The notes beneath the pieces are model-generated. The model was not told where the DNA came from, did no database searches, and saw nothing but the letters and a program-made list of their open reading frames with translations. Shown piece by piece: positions 16,809 to 25,088 of a stretch of DNA of 64,000 nucleotides. A program made the translations under genes and the position numbers. Positions within the stretch are counted from its first letter, which is position 1, and each line of letters starts with the position of its first letter. The stretch is from Bog-473 sp963737745 (lineage in GTDB: Bacteria; Actinomycetota; Acidimicrobiia; Acidimicrobiales; RAAP-2): assembly GCA_963737745.1 (NCBI GenBank), contig CAVTTR010000012.1, positions 524,109 through 588,108 on the forward strand, written 5' to 3'.

Positions 16809-17008
16809 GGCGCTTCCATCGGTAGGTGAGGCGTCCTGAGACAGCAGAGCCCCTCAGCGAGGCGTCCGTGTCCGTGCAACGAAGGACATTTCCCCGCTGG
16901 CAAATGGTGGGCGGTCCGTGCCTCCCCGGGGTCAGGAATTGTTCGAGCATGCGCGACGCGTGCGTCCCGCCTTCGTGGCCCCTACCCCCCCGTCAATCAC
17001 CTCGGCCT

Positions 17009-18205
17009 CTACGCGTCCCGGGTCATCATTCGCCACGCCCCGAGTGCAGTCCAGAACACGATCCAACCGACGATCACCAGCGATGCCACCAAGGTCGACT
17101 CGGGTATCAAGCCATTCCCGCCGGGTCCACCCCCTCCCCCACCGAATGGTCCGCCTCCGCCAAACGCAGTTGCTAAGCCACCAGGTTCGATGTGGATCAT
17201 GGCGACACCAACAATCCCCCGCTCGACGTTGAGCAGGTGCGCAATGACATGCCGAGTGAAGATCGGGGTGAGAATCAATTCCAGCACGATGAGGAGAATC
17301 ACCGGGACTGTCCGTTGTCCCATGAGTGAGGAAAGTCCGAGGCCAACCATAAATCCAATGGTCGCCTCCAAGGCGATCCACAAGCCGACATCGATCATCA
17401 ATGCGTCTGAAGGGGAAGTGAAGGTGGCGCGGTAGTCCGAATAACTCTGATTTGCCATGCTGACAGCGAAGGCGCGGATCTGCTCGTGGCTATAGGTGGG
17501 CACGGTGACCGTGCCCTTCGGCGTCTGAATTGTGGCCCCTGGCGGTGGGCCGCTCTCCTGGCCATTATTCCCGCAGGGCACGTTCGGTGGGATGCTCTGT
17601 CCGTTGTAGTTGAAGTTGCAGATCACCTCGTCGGCGTGAGCAGCGGCCCAGCTATCTAACGCCGGGCGAGAGAGCCCTTGGGGCAGGTTCACACCGTCGT
17701 AGTTGAGCTGGGTCGGAGCAGCGAACGCACAGACGGCACACACGATCATGTAGCCGATGGCCACCATGGAGATCACGATCGCCAGGCCGGCCGGAATGCG
17801 AGCCAGATAGAGAGCTAAACGGGATCGACCGGTGATCACCAGGTGACGGAACATACCGTCACCGAGATCGACCGATCCGGCGGTGCACCCGACCACCGCT
17901 GCCACGATGAACCCGAAGACGTACATGACGCCAGTGGCGAGTGTGGTGAAGATGCTGTAGCCCCCCGCCGGCCCGTAGGACTTCGGAGCCACGGCGTGGG
18001 AGATGAGACGAACAGCGAGAAATACAACTGGGATGCCGATATTGACGGCGATGAGGGCGATCATCAGTCCTCGGCGCTTTCGCAACTCCATGAAGCGCGT
18101 CGTGACCATGCCCCAGGTCGGGATCCACGAACCGCGGCGATCCGCCTGCCTATCACCCAGAACTGGCGTGGGCGCAGACGCCGCCATGTCGGCGAGCGTG
18201 GTCAT
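17009..18205 (-). CDS. ABC transporter permease (ABC-2 type)
   Basis: A membrane protein of about 398 residues with six predicted helices, including MIALIAVNIGIPVVFLAVRL, YVFGFIVAAVVGC, IPAGLAIVISMVAIGYM and VILLIVLELILTPIF. A large loop of about 100 residues with four Cys lies between helices 4 and 5. A Gly-rich stretch (AFGGGGPFGGGGGGPGG) precedes the last helix. The start ATG at 18205 overlaps the stop of the ATPase gene (ATGA), so translation is coupled. With the ATPase it should form an exporter; the substrate is unknown. Confidence 0.8.
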   Translation of the reverse strand: MTTLADMAASAPTPVLGDRQADRRGSWIPTWGMVTTRFMELRKRRGLMIALIAVNIGIPVVFLAVRLISHAVAPKSYGPAGGYSIFTTLATGVMYVFGFIVAAVVGCTAGSVDLGDGMFRHLVITGRSRLALYLARIPAGLAIVISMVAIGYMIVCAVCAFAAPTQLNYDGVNLPQGLSRPALDSWAAAHADEVICNFNYNGQSIPPNVPCGNNGQESGPPPGATIQTPKGTVTVPTYSHEQIRAFAVSMANQSYSDYRATFTSPSDALMIDVGLWIALEATIGFMVGLGLSSLMGQRTVPVILLIVLELILTPIFTRHVIAHLLNVERGIVGVAMIHIEPGGLATAFGGGGPFGGGGGGPGGNGLIPESTLVASLVIVGWIVFWTALGAWRMMTRDA

Positions 18206-19165
18206 TGATCGTCTCCAAGTCGGCTCGTCACAGACAGAAACCATTGCTCGAGCGAGGCCTGAATGTGTTGGAGTCGGTACACCGAGATGCCGCCTTCGAC
18301 CAGTAGTCGATTAATCTCCGCAATGGCGTCACGCGTCGTCTCCTCGGCCAGGGAGATCGCCAACCCATCCGCAAGGACCTGTATCTGCGTGCCAAAGCTG
18401 GTGCCCTCGAGGAGTGAGCGTGCCCGGTCGGGATCGGCACATTCAACCTGCACTTCGAATGACGAACCAGCAAGCAATTGGGAAATCGGTCCCTGGCGAA
18501 TCACGGTGCCGTGATCAACAATCGCCACTGCATCGCAGGTGCGCTCGACCTCATCGAGGAGATGGGATGAAAGCACCACGGTGCGACCTTCGAAGACAAG
18601 AGACTTGATCATGTCGCGCATGTCGAGCATGCCCCCAGGATCCAGCCCGTTCATTGGCTCGTCGAGGATCAACAGCTGTGGGTCACCCAGTAGGCAGGCG
18701 GCCACGCCCAATCGCTGGCGCATCCCCATGGAGTACTTCGACACCTTGTCGTCTGCTCTATGCAGGATGCCGACTCGCTCGAGAGCGTCGCCAATTCGCC
18801 CCTTGGCTTCTGGTTCACGTGCCGCGGCAAGTATCTGCAGGTTCTGGCGACCGGTCAGATGGCTATGAAAGCGGGGCTCGTCGACGATGGCCCCGATCCG
18901 GGCCAGGGCAAGGTCGCGGCGTTGCGGAACGCTGTGGCCCAGAAGGGACATGGTGCCGGCATCGGCATGGGTTAGACCGAGCAACATTCTGATCAATGTC
19001 GTCTTGCCGGCGCCGTTCGGTCCGAGATAGCCGAAAGCACAGCCAGCGCGGAACGAGCAGCTCGACGTCGTTCACGGCGACGTTGTCGCCGAACCGCTTG
19101 GTGAGCCCGTGTGTCTCGACGGCCCACTCGTCACTCGGTTTGGCTGACGGGAGTAGGTCGGTCAT
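18202..19165 (-). CDS. ABC transporter ATP-binding protein, one frameshift
   Basis: The N-terminal part (VETHGLTKRFGDNVAVNDVE) is in one frame. After one extra base near 19050 the rest follows: GYLGPNGAGKTTLIRMLLGL (Walker A), KYSMGMRQRLGVAACLL (signature), LLILDEPMNGLDP (Walker B) and VVLSSHLLDEVE (switch His). Every NBD motif is intact, so a sequencing error is plausible. The start at 19165 overlaps the upstream HAAS gene stop and the end overlaps the permease start: one tightly coupled operon under padR. Confidence 0.8.
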
Positions 19166-19734
19166 GTCCCAGGAGGTCCGGGACGAGCTCGGTATCGGCG
19201 AATCTCCCATGGCCCGATGCGGCCGCCGGTCCCGCGAAACCCGAAATAGAGGGCGAGGCCGATACCAACTATCCCGACAATAAGCAAGAGGAAGGCGAAG
19301 AGGGCCACGCCTGGAAAATGCTGAATGTGCTGGAGTACCAGGGGTGAACCCGGGAAGACGCGCACTGGCCTCGGCCCGACTTGGCCCCGGCGAAATGCGA
19401 TGACGGCAGCAGAACTCTGGCGACTACCCAACAAGGCGGCAGCACCTAGGGCGAGAAGGGCCAAGCACCCGACCAGGCCAGAGGCCAGGACGGGCCAGCG
19501 TCGTGCCGGAGCCGGGGGCATCGGCAACGCAGTGACTCCTCGAGCGACAGCCCAGGATGCGGCGAATCGCCGAGGGTCGAACGCACTGTTGCCCAGGACG
19601 TCTTCGGCGGAACCTCCTTCGGCCTCGGCTTCCTCGATGTCGGCCGTCAGGTCAGCCGCCATCTCGTTGGCAATGGGTTCGGACACGCCGAGACGCCGCC
19701 ACTCCCGACGGCACTCATCAACGAATTCGCTCAC
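19162..19734 (-). CDS. HAAS-domain membrane protein, PadR-associated
   Basis: The first 45 residues (EFVDECRREWRRLGVSEPI to AEDVLG) form the short helical HAAS signalling module found beside PadR regulators. Two membrane helices follow (VLASGLVGCLALLALGAAALL and ALFAFLLLIVGIVGIGLALYF), joined by a periplasmic-side loop. The start overlaps the padR stop and the stop overlaps the ABC ATPase start. Such proteins are thought to sense envelope state for the adjoining exporter; that role is inference here. Confidence 0.7.
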   Translation of the reverse strand: MSEFVDECRREWRRLGVSEPIANEMAADLTADIEEAEAEGGSAEDVLGNSAFDPRRFAASWAVARGVTALPMPPAPARRWPVLASGLVGCLALLALGAAALLGSRQSSAAVIAFRRGQVGPRPVRVFPGSPLVLQHIQHFPGVALFAFLLLIVGIVGIGLALYFGFRGTGGRIGPWEIRRYRARPGPPGT

Positions 19735-20084
19735 GTCGCTACCTCCGCTGTGACCAAGTCCAGGACGCCGTCGACGGCGTCACGTGCCATCTGCCATTCG
19801 CGTCTCCCTGCCTCAAGTGCGAGTTCACCAGTTGGCGAGAGGCTGTAGTACTTCCGAGGTGGACCCCCGTTGCTGGCGGCTCGACGGGTTTCCACCAATG
19901 CGTCGCGCTCCAGCCGGCCCAAAAGGGGGTAGATCGACCCTTCGCCGACGGTCGAGAGACCGCGGGCCCGGAGGCGCTTGGTCATTTCGTACCCGTACGC
20001 TGGCCCTTCGCTGATGACGGCAAGGAGGCAGATATCGAGCACACCTCGGAGAAGCTGACTCCGTCGAGTGTCTGCATCTGCCAT
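19731..20084 (-). CDS. PadR-family transcriptional regulator
   Basis: A winged-helix protein of about 117 residues from ATG 20084. Typical PadR motifs: RRSQLLRGVLDICLLAVI, GPAYGYEMTKRLRARGL, VGEGSIYPLLGRLERDALV and RKYYSLSPTGE. The short C-terminal helix for dimerisation is present. It heads the HAAS/ABC operon and lies over a perfect 16-bp inverted repeat that covers its own start codon, consistent with autorepression. An inducing ligand, possibly the exporter's substrate, is expected. Confidence 0.85.
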   Translation of the reverse strand: MADADTRRSQLLRGVLDICLLAVISEGPAYGYEMTKRLRARGLSTVGEGSIYPLLGRLERDALVETRRAASNGGPPRKYYSLSPTGELALEAGRREWQMARDAVDGVLDLVTAEVAT

Positions 20085-20719
20085 GCATCGCAAGATAGCA
20101 CTACCTTGCGATGCATGGCAAGAGGACAACATGGAGCCTTTAGACGGGGTGTCCTACCTCCAGGCGAGCGCGACGGCACGCCAGAAATGTCCTGGGAACT
20201 GCTCAGTTTGGCGATACTGGATTCACATCGGAGGATGATGCGTCCCAGTTCTGTCCGCCCCCTGCGCACCCGAGCGACGTGCACCAGTGCGTTGTACGTC
20301 ACTACGGCGATAGCCAGGTGCATACACATGAGCACCGCCACTGCCCTCGCCGGTTGACCCTGCTTCAGGATGTAAAAGTCGGGGAGTAACAGGACAAGCG
20401 TGACGACAATGGCCAATCGAAAGAAGAGCCACCGGGGGGCGGATGAGATACGCGTCACGATGGGCCATGCCACGCAGGCAATGATGACCCCAATGATGGT
20501 CAGCTTGGAGTAATCACTGAATCGGAAGTGCCCGTAGCCCTTGGTGGAAGGAAACGCCGCTTCACCGATTGCCACCAGGGCGGCGTCGACCGCCAACGAC
20601 AGAACGAGGGAGATTATGGTGGCGAGCACGACGCGCGCGGTCGATGGCTGACGGTGCTTTGGAGCGAAGTCGACCCTCAAAAGCCCAAAGGAGCGGTCGA
20701 TGATCGTGTCGGGCGCCAA
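19982..20719 (-). CDS. Four-helix membrane protein, DUF6069-like; C-terminus runs into padR
   Basis: The core has four membrane helices: VVLATIISLVLSLAVDAALVA, IIGVIIACVAWPIV, WLFFRLAIVVTLVLLLP and AVAVLMCMHLAIAVVTYNALV. The order and size resemble the actinobacterial DUF6069 family. The protein-like sequence ends near VHVARVRRG, but the frame stays open for about 80 more codons, across the operator and the first 100 bases of padR. This suggests a lost stop codon by frameshift. The start is uncertain: I chose a TTG at 20719; the frame is open up to 20947. Confidence 0.5.
   Translation of the reverse strand: MAPDTIIDRSFGLLRVDFAPKHRQPSTARVVLATIISLVLSLAVDAALVAIGEAAFPSTKGYGHFRFSDYSKLTIIGVIIACVAWPIVTRISSAPRWLFFRLAIVVTLVLLLPDFYILKQGQPARAVAVLMCMHLAIAVVTYNALVHVARVRRGRTELGRIILRCESSIAKLSSSQDISGVPSRSPGGRTPRLKAPCCPLAMHRKVVLSCDAWQMQTLDGVSFSEVCSISASLPSSAKGQRTGTK
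20079..20120. promoter_or_regulatory. Perfect 16-bp inverted repeat over the padR start (candidate operator)
   Basis: TGCCATGCATCGCAAG at 20079-20094 is exactly reverse-complementary to CTTGCGATGCATGGCA at 20105-20120, with a ten-base spacer. The left arm includes the padR start codon. Arm length, symmetry and position fit a PadR dimer site for autoregulation. The same sequence could form a hairpin in the mRNA that hides the start codon. Confidence 0.6.
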
Positions 20720-20947
20720 TGTTCTCTGCTTTCTCTCTACGATCGATCCGACAACGCATCGTCGGTCCACGCTGGGCTCGAAGAGTTCCGACTTTTCAGC
20801 CGCCGCGTTACAGCGTGGTCCACTACCTTCAGAGTACGGCGGAACCATTACGCCAACATGAAGGCGGTGTACTGGCCCCGTGGACATATCGCACGGTGGG
20901 AATGATCGACGGCACGCCGACGGCTCCGACGATCTCCTCCCAGCCAC

Positions 20948-22267
20948 TCAACCGACGATGGGCACTCCAGTCGGAGTGCGATCGGAGAACGATGGCCTGG
21001 GTGCGTCGCTCGGATCGCCCGCGCCTCTGGCTCCCGGCGAGCGGTGCCATCGGACCTCCATATGCGCCCCACCCAGGTCTGCTTGACCGACCCGCCATTC
21101 GCCGCCCGTCGCCCTGACAACGGAATCGGCGATGGCAAGGCCCAAACCGGCTCCATTACCTTCGTCGGTGGCCCGATGAAACCGGTCAAAGAGTTTGGGA
21201 CGCTCATCTGGGGCAATGCCCGGGCCGCTGTCATCGACCGCCAGGGCAACTCGATTGCCCTCGACGGTCACTTCAATGCGCACCGTGCCGCCTGGTCCCG
21301 CGTAGCGACAGGCGTTGTCCACCAACACGGCGGTCAGGCGGTCGATCCACTCGGGAGGGGCGTTAATCCATGGAGGGATTTGGACCTCCTCCCCGACCAA
21401 CAGCGCGATCCCGCTGCGCTGGGCCACCGCAGAAAATCGATCGGCACACGCCGCCGCAACCGCGGCCACGTCCACCGGCTCATTTCCGGGGGGCGGGGGC
21501 TCTGAATCGAACCGGGCGAGCCAAAGTAGATCCTCGACGATGTGGCGTAAGCGCAGACTCTCTCGCCCCACCCTCTCGAGCGTGGCTCGATAGTCCTCGC
21601 CACTCCTTGTGCCATGGAGAGAGAGCGACACTTCCGCCTCAATGACACTGAGCGGCGTGCGGAGCTCATGGGAGGCATCCGCCGTAAATTCCAGTTGGCG
21701 ACGACGAGCGAGTTCCACGGGACTCGCAGCTTTGACACCGACGAGAAGAGTTCCCAAGAACACAGCAACGAGGAGGACCGGTCCTGCGATGGCCTCGAGT
21801 AATGACAAGTCAGACTCGATGCGATCGACATTGGCCAGGCTCTGGCCCGCGACCAACCAGTAATCGCCGACCTGCGTGGCCTGCAGCCCGAAGGCTTCAC
21901 CTCTGCCGTGCGTCTCCACCGACTGATGTAATGGGGACCAAGCCGTTCGGGGAAGCACCGGTGCGCCCGGCGTCAGGGCGACCAAAGTTCCACTGTTCGT
22001 AACACGCCACAGAAAGACGGGCGCATCGTCCACGTCATGGGCATTGTCATAGTCGGCGATGGAGCCGGCATCAGCGGGATTGCGAGCGGCCTGGGCCAAC
22101 CGCTCCTGCAGTCGATTATCGATTTGTCCGACCAGACGGTGTCGATCGACGACGTCGAAGGCAACCACCACACACACATACATGGCCCCGATGATCACCG
22201 TGGCCACGAGCGCCACACGGACGGCGTGAGCGAGGTATGGACGGTTGCGTGGACGATGACCCCTCAT
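20948..22267 (-). CDS. Sensor histidine kinase
   Basis: A membrane kinase of about 439 residues. It has a first helix (VRVALVATVIIGAMYVCVVV), an extracellular domain of roughly 120 residues, a second helix (AIAGPVLLVAVFLGTLLVG), then the phosphoacceptor FTADASHELRTPLSVIE. The ATP domain follows with VDNACRYAG (N box), DDSGPGIAPDE (G1), FDRFHRA (F box) and GAGLGLAIADS (G2). No full HAMP domain is evident. The ATG at 22267 overlaps the response-regulator stop. The signal is unknown. Confidence 0.9.
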   Translation of the reverse strand: MRGHRPRNRPYLAHAVRVALVATVIIGAMYVCVVVAFDVVDRHRLVGQIDNRLQERLAQAARNPADAGSIADYDNAHDVDDAPVFLWRVTNSGTLVALTPGAPVLPRTAWSPLHQSVETHGRGEAFGLQATQVGDYWLVAGQSLANVDRIESDLSLLEAIAGPVLLVAVFLGTLLVGVKAASPVELARRRQLEFTADASHELRTPLSVIEAEVSLSLHGTRSGEDYRATLERVGRESLRLRHIVEDLLWLARFDSEPPPPGNEPVDVAAVAAACADRFSAVAQRSGIALLVGEEVQIPPWINAPPEWIDRLTAVLVDNACRYAGPGGTVRIEVTVEGNRVALAVDDSGPGIAPDERPKLFDRFHRATDEGNGAGLGLAIADSVVRATGGEWRVGQADLGGAHMEVRWHRSPGARGAGDPSDAPRPSFSDRTPTGVPIVG

Positions 22268-22932
22268 GACGGCACGATCCGATAGCCAAGGGCCCTGACT
22301 GCTTCGATCTTTGCTCCGCTGGTGGCGATTTTGGCCCGTAGCCGGGCCAGGTGGACATCGAGTGTGTTGGACCCGAGAGCGTCGGCCTCTTCGTTCCAAA
22401 CGGCCAACGCTATCGATCGCCTCGACACAATGGCCGGCGACCGCTGCATCAATACCTCCAAGAGGGCGAGCTCCGTCGCCGTCAGCCGAGGTTGGAGCGA
22501 ACCGATGCTCACCTCGCGAGTGACCGAATCAAGGGCCAAGTTGGCCACGTTGACGACACGCGACTGCAAGGCCTCACCTCGGCGCTGCAATGCCCGTATG
22601 CGAGCAAGGAGCTCGGAGAAGTCGAACGGCTTGACCAGGTAATCGTCCGCCCCTTCGTCCAGACCGGCCACCCGGTCGCGCGCCGTGTCGCGTGCGGTCA
22701 GCATGAGCACGGGCAGGGCGGACCCTCGACGACGCAAGCGCTGGATGACCTCGAGGCCGCTGACCTTGGGCATACGCCAGTCGAGGACGGCAACTTCGTA
22801 CTCGTACGTGTCGAGGTAGCGCAATGCCAGTTCTCCATCGCCGACGGCATCCACCGCGTACCCGCTCTCTCGCAGGCCACGCTCGAGCACCGACCGCAGC
22901 CCTTCGTCGTCTTCAGCGACAAGCACCCTCAT
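22264..22932 (-). CDS. OmpR-family response regulator
   Basis: A receiver domain (MRVLVAEDDEGL, phosphoacceptor Asp in AVLDWRMPKVSG, LTARD, and the Lys of DDYLVKPFDF) is joined to a winged-helix DNA-binding domain (LTATELALLEVLMQRSPAIV, and LDVHLARLRAKI). All receiver residues are intact. It is translationally coupled to the histidine kinase downstream. Its promoter lies in the 220-base divergent region shared with the flavin electron-transfer operon, so that operon is a candidate target. Confidence 0.92.
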   Translation of the reverse strand: MRVLVAEDDEGLRSVLERGLRESGYAVDAVGDGELALRYLDTYEYEVAVLDWRMPKVSGLEVIQRLRRRGSALPVLMLTARDTARDRVAGLDEGADDYLVKPFDFSELLARIRALQRRGEALQSRVVNVANLALDSVTREVSIGSLQPRLTATELALLEVLMQRSPAIVSRRSIALAVWNEEADALGSNTLDVHLARLRAKIATSGAKIEAVRALGYRIVPS

Positions 22933-23152
22933 AATGACGGTTTACACGCGGACCATGACGTGAAGATGACACTGGTTTGCCACTGTCCAAAAGAAGATTG
23001 CCTACCCGTCATGTTGGCGTAAGCCCCCTTCCGTAGGTTGAGAGGGTGTTCGAGACCCGGTGGATACTTCATAAGCTATCCACAGGAAGCTCTCAGCCGG
23101 TGGGTACGCGTCCCTGGTTCTATGGGACCATGCTGATCCGAGGAATCGAGCC

Positions 23153-23518
23153 GTGAGCTCCACCCCGCCGCGCAACTCTCCTGAAACCAGGCGGCGCGCC
23201 GACGCCCGCCTGCGGCGGCTGACCCGTGCCGCCGCCGTGATGGCCACCGGGGCCGCCATCGCAATCGGAGTGGTCGTGTCCAAGGAACATCCCGGCGCCA
23301 GCGCGTCTTCCACAACCACGCCGACACTGGTCCCTGCGACGACGTCCACCACCACAACCACTACTTCGCCGGCCACCTCGTCGACCTCGACGAGCGCTAG
23401 CTCGGGGTCGACATCACCTACCACCACAACAACCTCGCCTCCAACCACCACGACCACCTCGCCTCCAACCACCACGACAACTCGTCCTGTCGCCACCTCG
23501 GGCGGCACCTCGCGATGA
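23153..23518 (+). CDS. Thr/Ser-rich membrane-anchored stalk protein
   Basis: From a GTG at 23153 the 121-residue product has an Arg-rich start (ETRRRADARLRRL), one membrane segment (AAAVMATGAAIAIGVVV) and about 75 residues of Thr/Ser/Pro repeats (TSTTTTTTSP, TSPPTTTTT twice), ending RPVATSGGTSR. The stop overlaps the apbE start. In related loci the equivalent gene carries an FMN-binding domain after such a linker, but no FMN_bind domain is present here. The tail SGGTS only faintly recalls the ApbE target motif (S/T-G-A-S/T-x-S/T). Confidence 0.6.
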   Translation: MSSTPPRNSPETRRRADARLRRLTRAAAVMATGAAIAIGVVVSKEHPGASASSTTTPTLVPATTSTTTTTTSPATSSTSTSASSGSTSPTTTTTSPPTTTTTSPPTTTTTRPVATSGGTSR

Positions 23519-24462
23519 ATACGACCGCCTTCGCGCCGGAACAAGAGTTCACCACGCGATCTTTCCGCGCTCTGGGTACGTCCGCCCTCGTCGTCGTGAC
23601 AGATCCAGCGAATGCGGACGAAGCCGAGCGGTTATTGCGAACCGAGGTAGAAGCCATCGACCTTGCTTGCAGCCGCTTTCGTCCCGACTCAGAGCTGGCC
23701 CATCTTCACGCCAACGCCGGCCGCACCGTCGAAGTGTCGCCCTTGCTCTTCGAGGCTCTCGACGTCGCCTACTCGGTGGCCGAGATGACCCATGGTGCCG
23801 TTGACCCGACGGTCGGCAGTGCCGTGGAGGCACTCGGCTACGACCGTGACTTCGAACGGATCGAGTCGCGTCCGCTCCCGATGGCTGATCTCAGACCGGT
23901 ACCCGGGTTCAGGCATCTCCACCTTGACCCTCGACGAAGGGCCGTCCGCATTCCGAAAGGTGTTCGCCTCGACCTGGGTTCATCGGCCAAGGCCCTCTTG
24001 GCCGATAAAGCTGCCGCACGTGTCGTTGACCGACTCGGCTCTGGAGCGCTTATCAGCATCGGGGGTGATGTTGCAGTGGCCGGGGAAACACCACCCGGGG
24101 GTTGGGCCATCGGTATCGCGGTGGACTCCTCGGTGGGAGCTGACGACGTGGACCAAGTGGTGGCAATCCATCAAGGCGGGCTCGCCAGTTCGAGCACGGA
24201 GGTACGGACCTGGCAGATGGGATCGGCGCGGGTGCATCACATTGTCGATCCAGCCACCGGGTGCAGTTCGGATCCGTATTGGCGTTTGGTCTCAGCCACC
24301 GGTGCCAGCTGTGTTGACGCCAATGCCCTGTCGACCGCGGCGGTCGTCTGGGGCATGGAGGCGGTGGAACGATTACGACCGTTTGGTCAGGCAATTCGGT
24401 TACTTCGCCACGACGGGGAGGTCGTCACCCTCGGTGGGTGGCCCGAGGACCGACGCATATGA
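23515..24462 (+). CDS. apbE: FAD:protein FMN transferase (ApbE)
   Basis: ApbE attaches FMN covalently to Thr or Ser of target proteins outside the membrane. Motifs: FRALGTSALVVV, CSRFRPDSELAHLHANAG, the substrate region LDLGSSAKALLADKAA, ISIGGDVAVAGE, HHIVDPATG and the Mg-binding DANALSTAAVV with its Asp. The 315-residue length is normal. No signal peptide is seen, common in actinobacterial copies. It overlaps both neighbours by four bases and is the second gene of a five-gene redox operon. Confidence 0.92.
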   Translation: MNTTAFAPEQEFTTRSFRALGTSALVVVTDPANADEAERLLRTEVEAIDLACSRFRPDSELAHLHANAGRTVEVSPLLFEALDVAYSVAEMTHGAVDPTVGSAVEALGYDRDFERIESRPLPMADLRPVPGFRHLHLDPRRRAVRIPKGVRLDLGSSAKALLADKAAARVVDRLGSGALISIGGDVAVAGETPPGGWAIGIAVDSSVGADDVDQVVAIHQGGLASSSTEVRTWQMGSARVHHIVDPATGCSSDPYWRLVSATGASCVDANALSTAAVVWGMEAVERLRPFGQAIRLLRHDGEVVTLGGWPEDRRI

Positions 24463-25088
24463 ATTCGACCTTCTTGTGGTACACCACCCGAGCCACCGGG
24501 ATCGTGTGCCTAATTCTGCTGACGATGACCATGGTCCTCGGGTTGGTGACCACCAGTCGGGCACGGGCACGAAACTGGCCCGGCTTTGCCCAGCAGGAGA
24601 TGCACCGGCGCATCTCGATCATGGCCGTGGTGCTCCTGGCTATTCACGTGCTCACAAGCATCCTCGACACCTATGTGCATATTGGATGGTTCGCCATCGT
24701 CGTCCCGTTCGCCTCTCCCTACAGTCGATTTTGGGTGGGTTTGGGCACCATCGCACTCGACCTCATGGTGGCTGTCTTCGTCTCCAGCTTGCTACGGGCG
24801 CGCATCACACCAGGTATATGGCGAGGAATCCACTGGCTGGCCTATGCGTCGTGGCCCATAGCCTTGGCCCACACATTCGGCATGGGTACCGATGCGCGGG
24901 AGCAGTGGGTCATTGCTCTCGGCGCTCTCTGCTTCGTATCGGTGGGCCTTGCGGGGATCTGGCGACTCAGAGCCGGCCGCGAAACGAAAGGCGATGCTGC
25001 CGATCGAGACCTCCCATGTCCCGCTGACTCGTCGTGTGACGACCGCCAACCCGAACGGAGGCCGAGGTGGCGCCTAACTCCGGCATAG
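24459..25088 (+). CDS. Ferric-reductase-like transmembrane protein
   Basis: About 209 residues with six membrane helices. FLWYTTRATGIVCLILLTMTMVLG starts the ferric-reductase-like heme domain. EMHRRISIMAVVLLAIHVLTS, and IHWLAYASWPIALAHTFGMG supply pairs of His (H at MHRR and IHVL; H at GIHW and LAHT) that fit bis-His heme b ligation. The start ATG at 24459 overlaps the apbE stop. In the operon it should carry electrons across the membrane between the cytoplasmic NuoF-like partner and an external acceptor. Confidence 0.85.
   Translation: MNSTFLWYTTRATGIVCLILLTMTMVLGLVTTSRARARNWPGFAQQEMHRRISIMAVVLLAIHVLTSILDTYVHIGWFAIVVPFASPYSRFWVGLGTIALDLMVAVFVSSLLRARITPGIWRGIHWLAYASWPIALAHTFGMGTDAREQWVIALGALCFVSVGLAGIWRLRAGRETKGDAADRDLPCPADSSCDDRQPERRPRWRLTPA

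Noticed and set aside
23060..23095. CTATCCACAGG resembling a DnaA box
   Set aside because: Only one copy with a mismatch; no cluster, AT-rich region or dnaA/dnaN genes.
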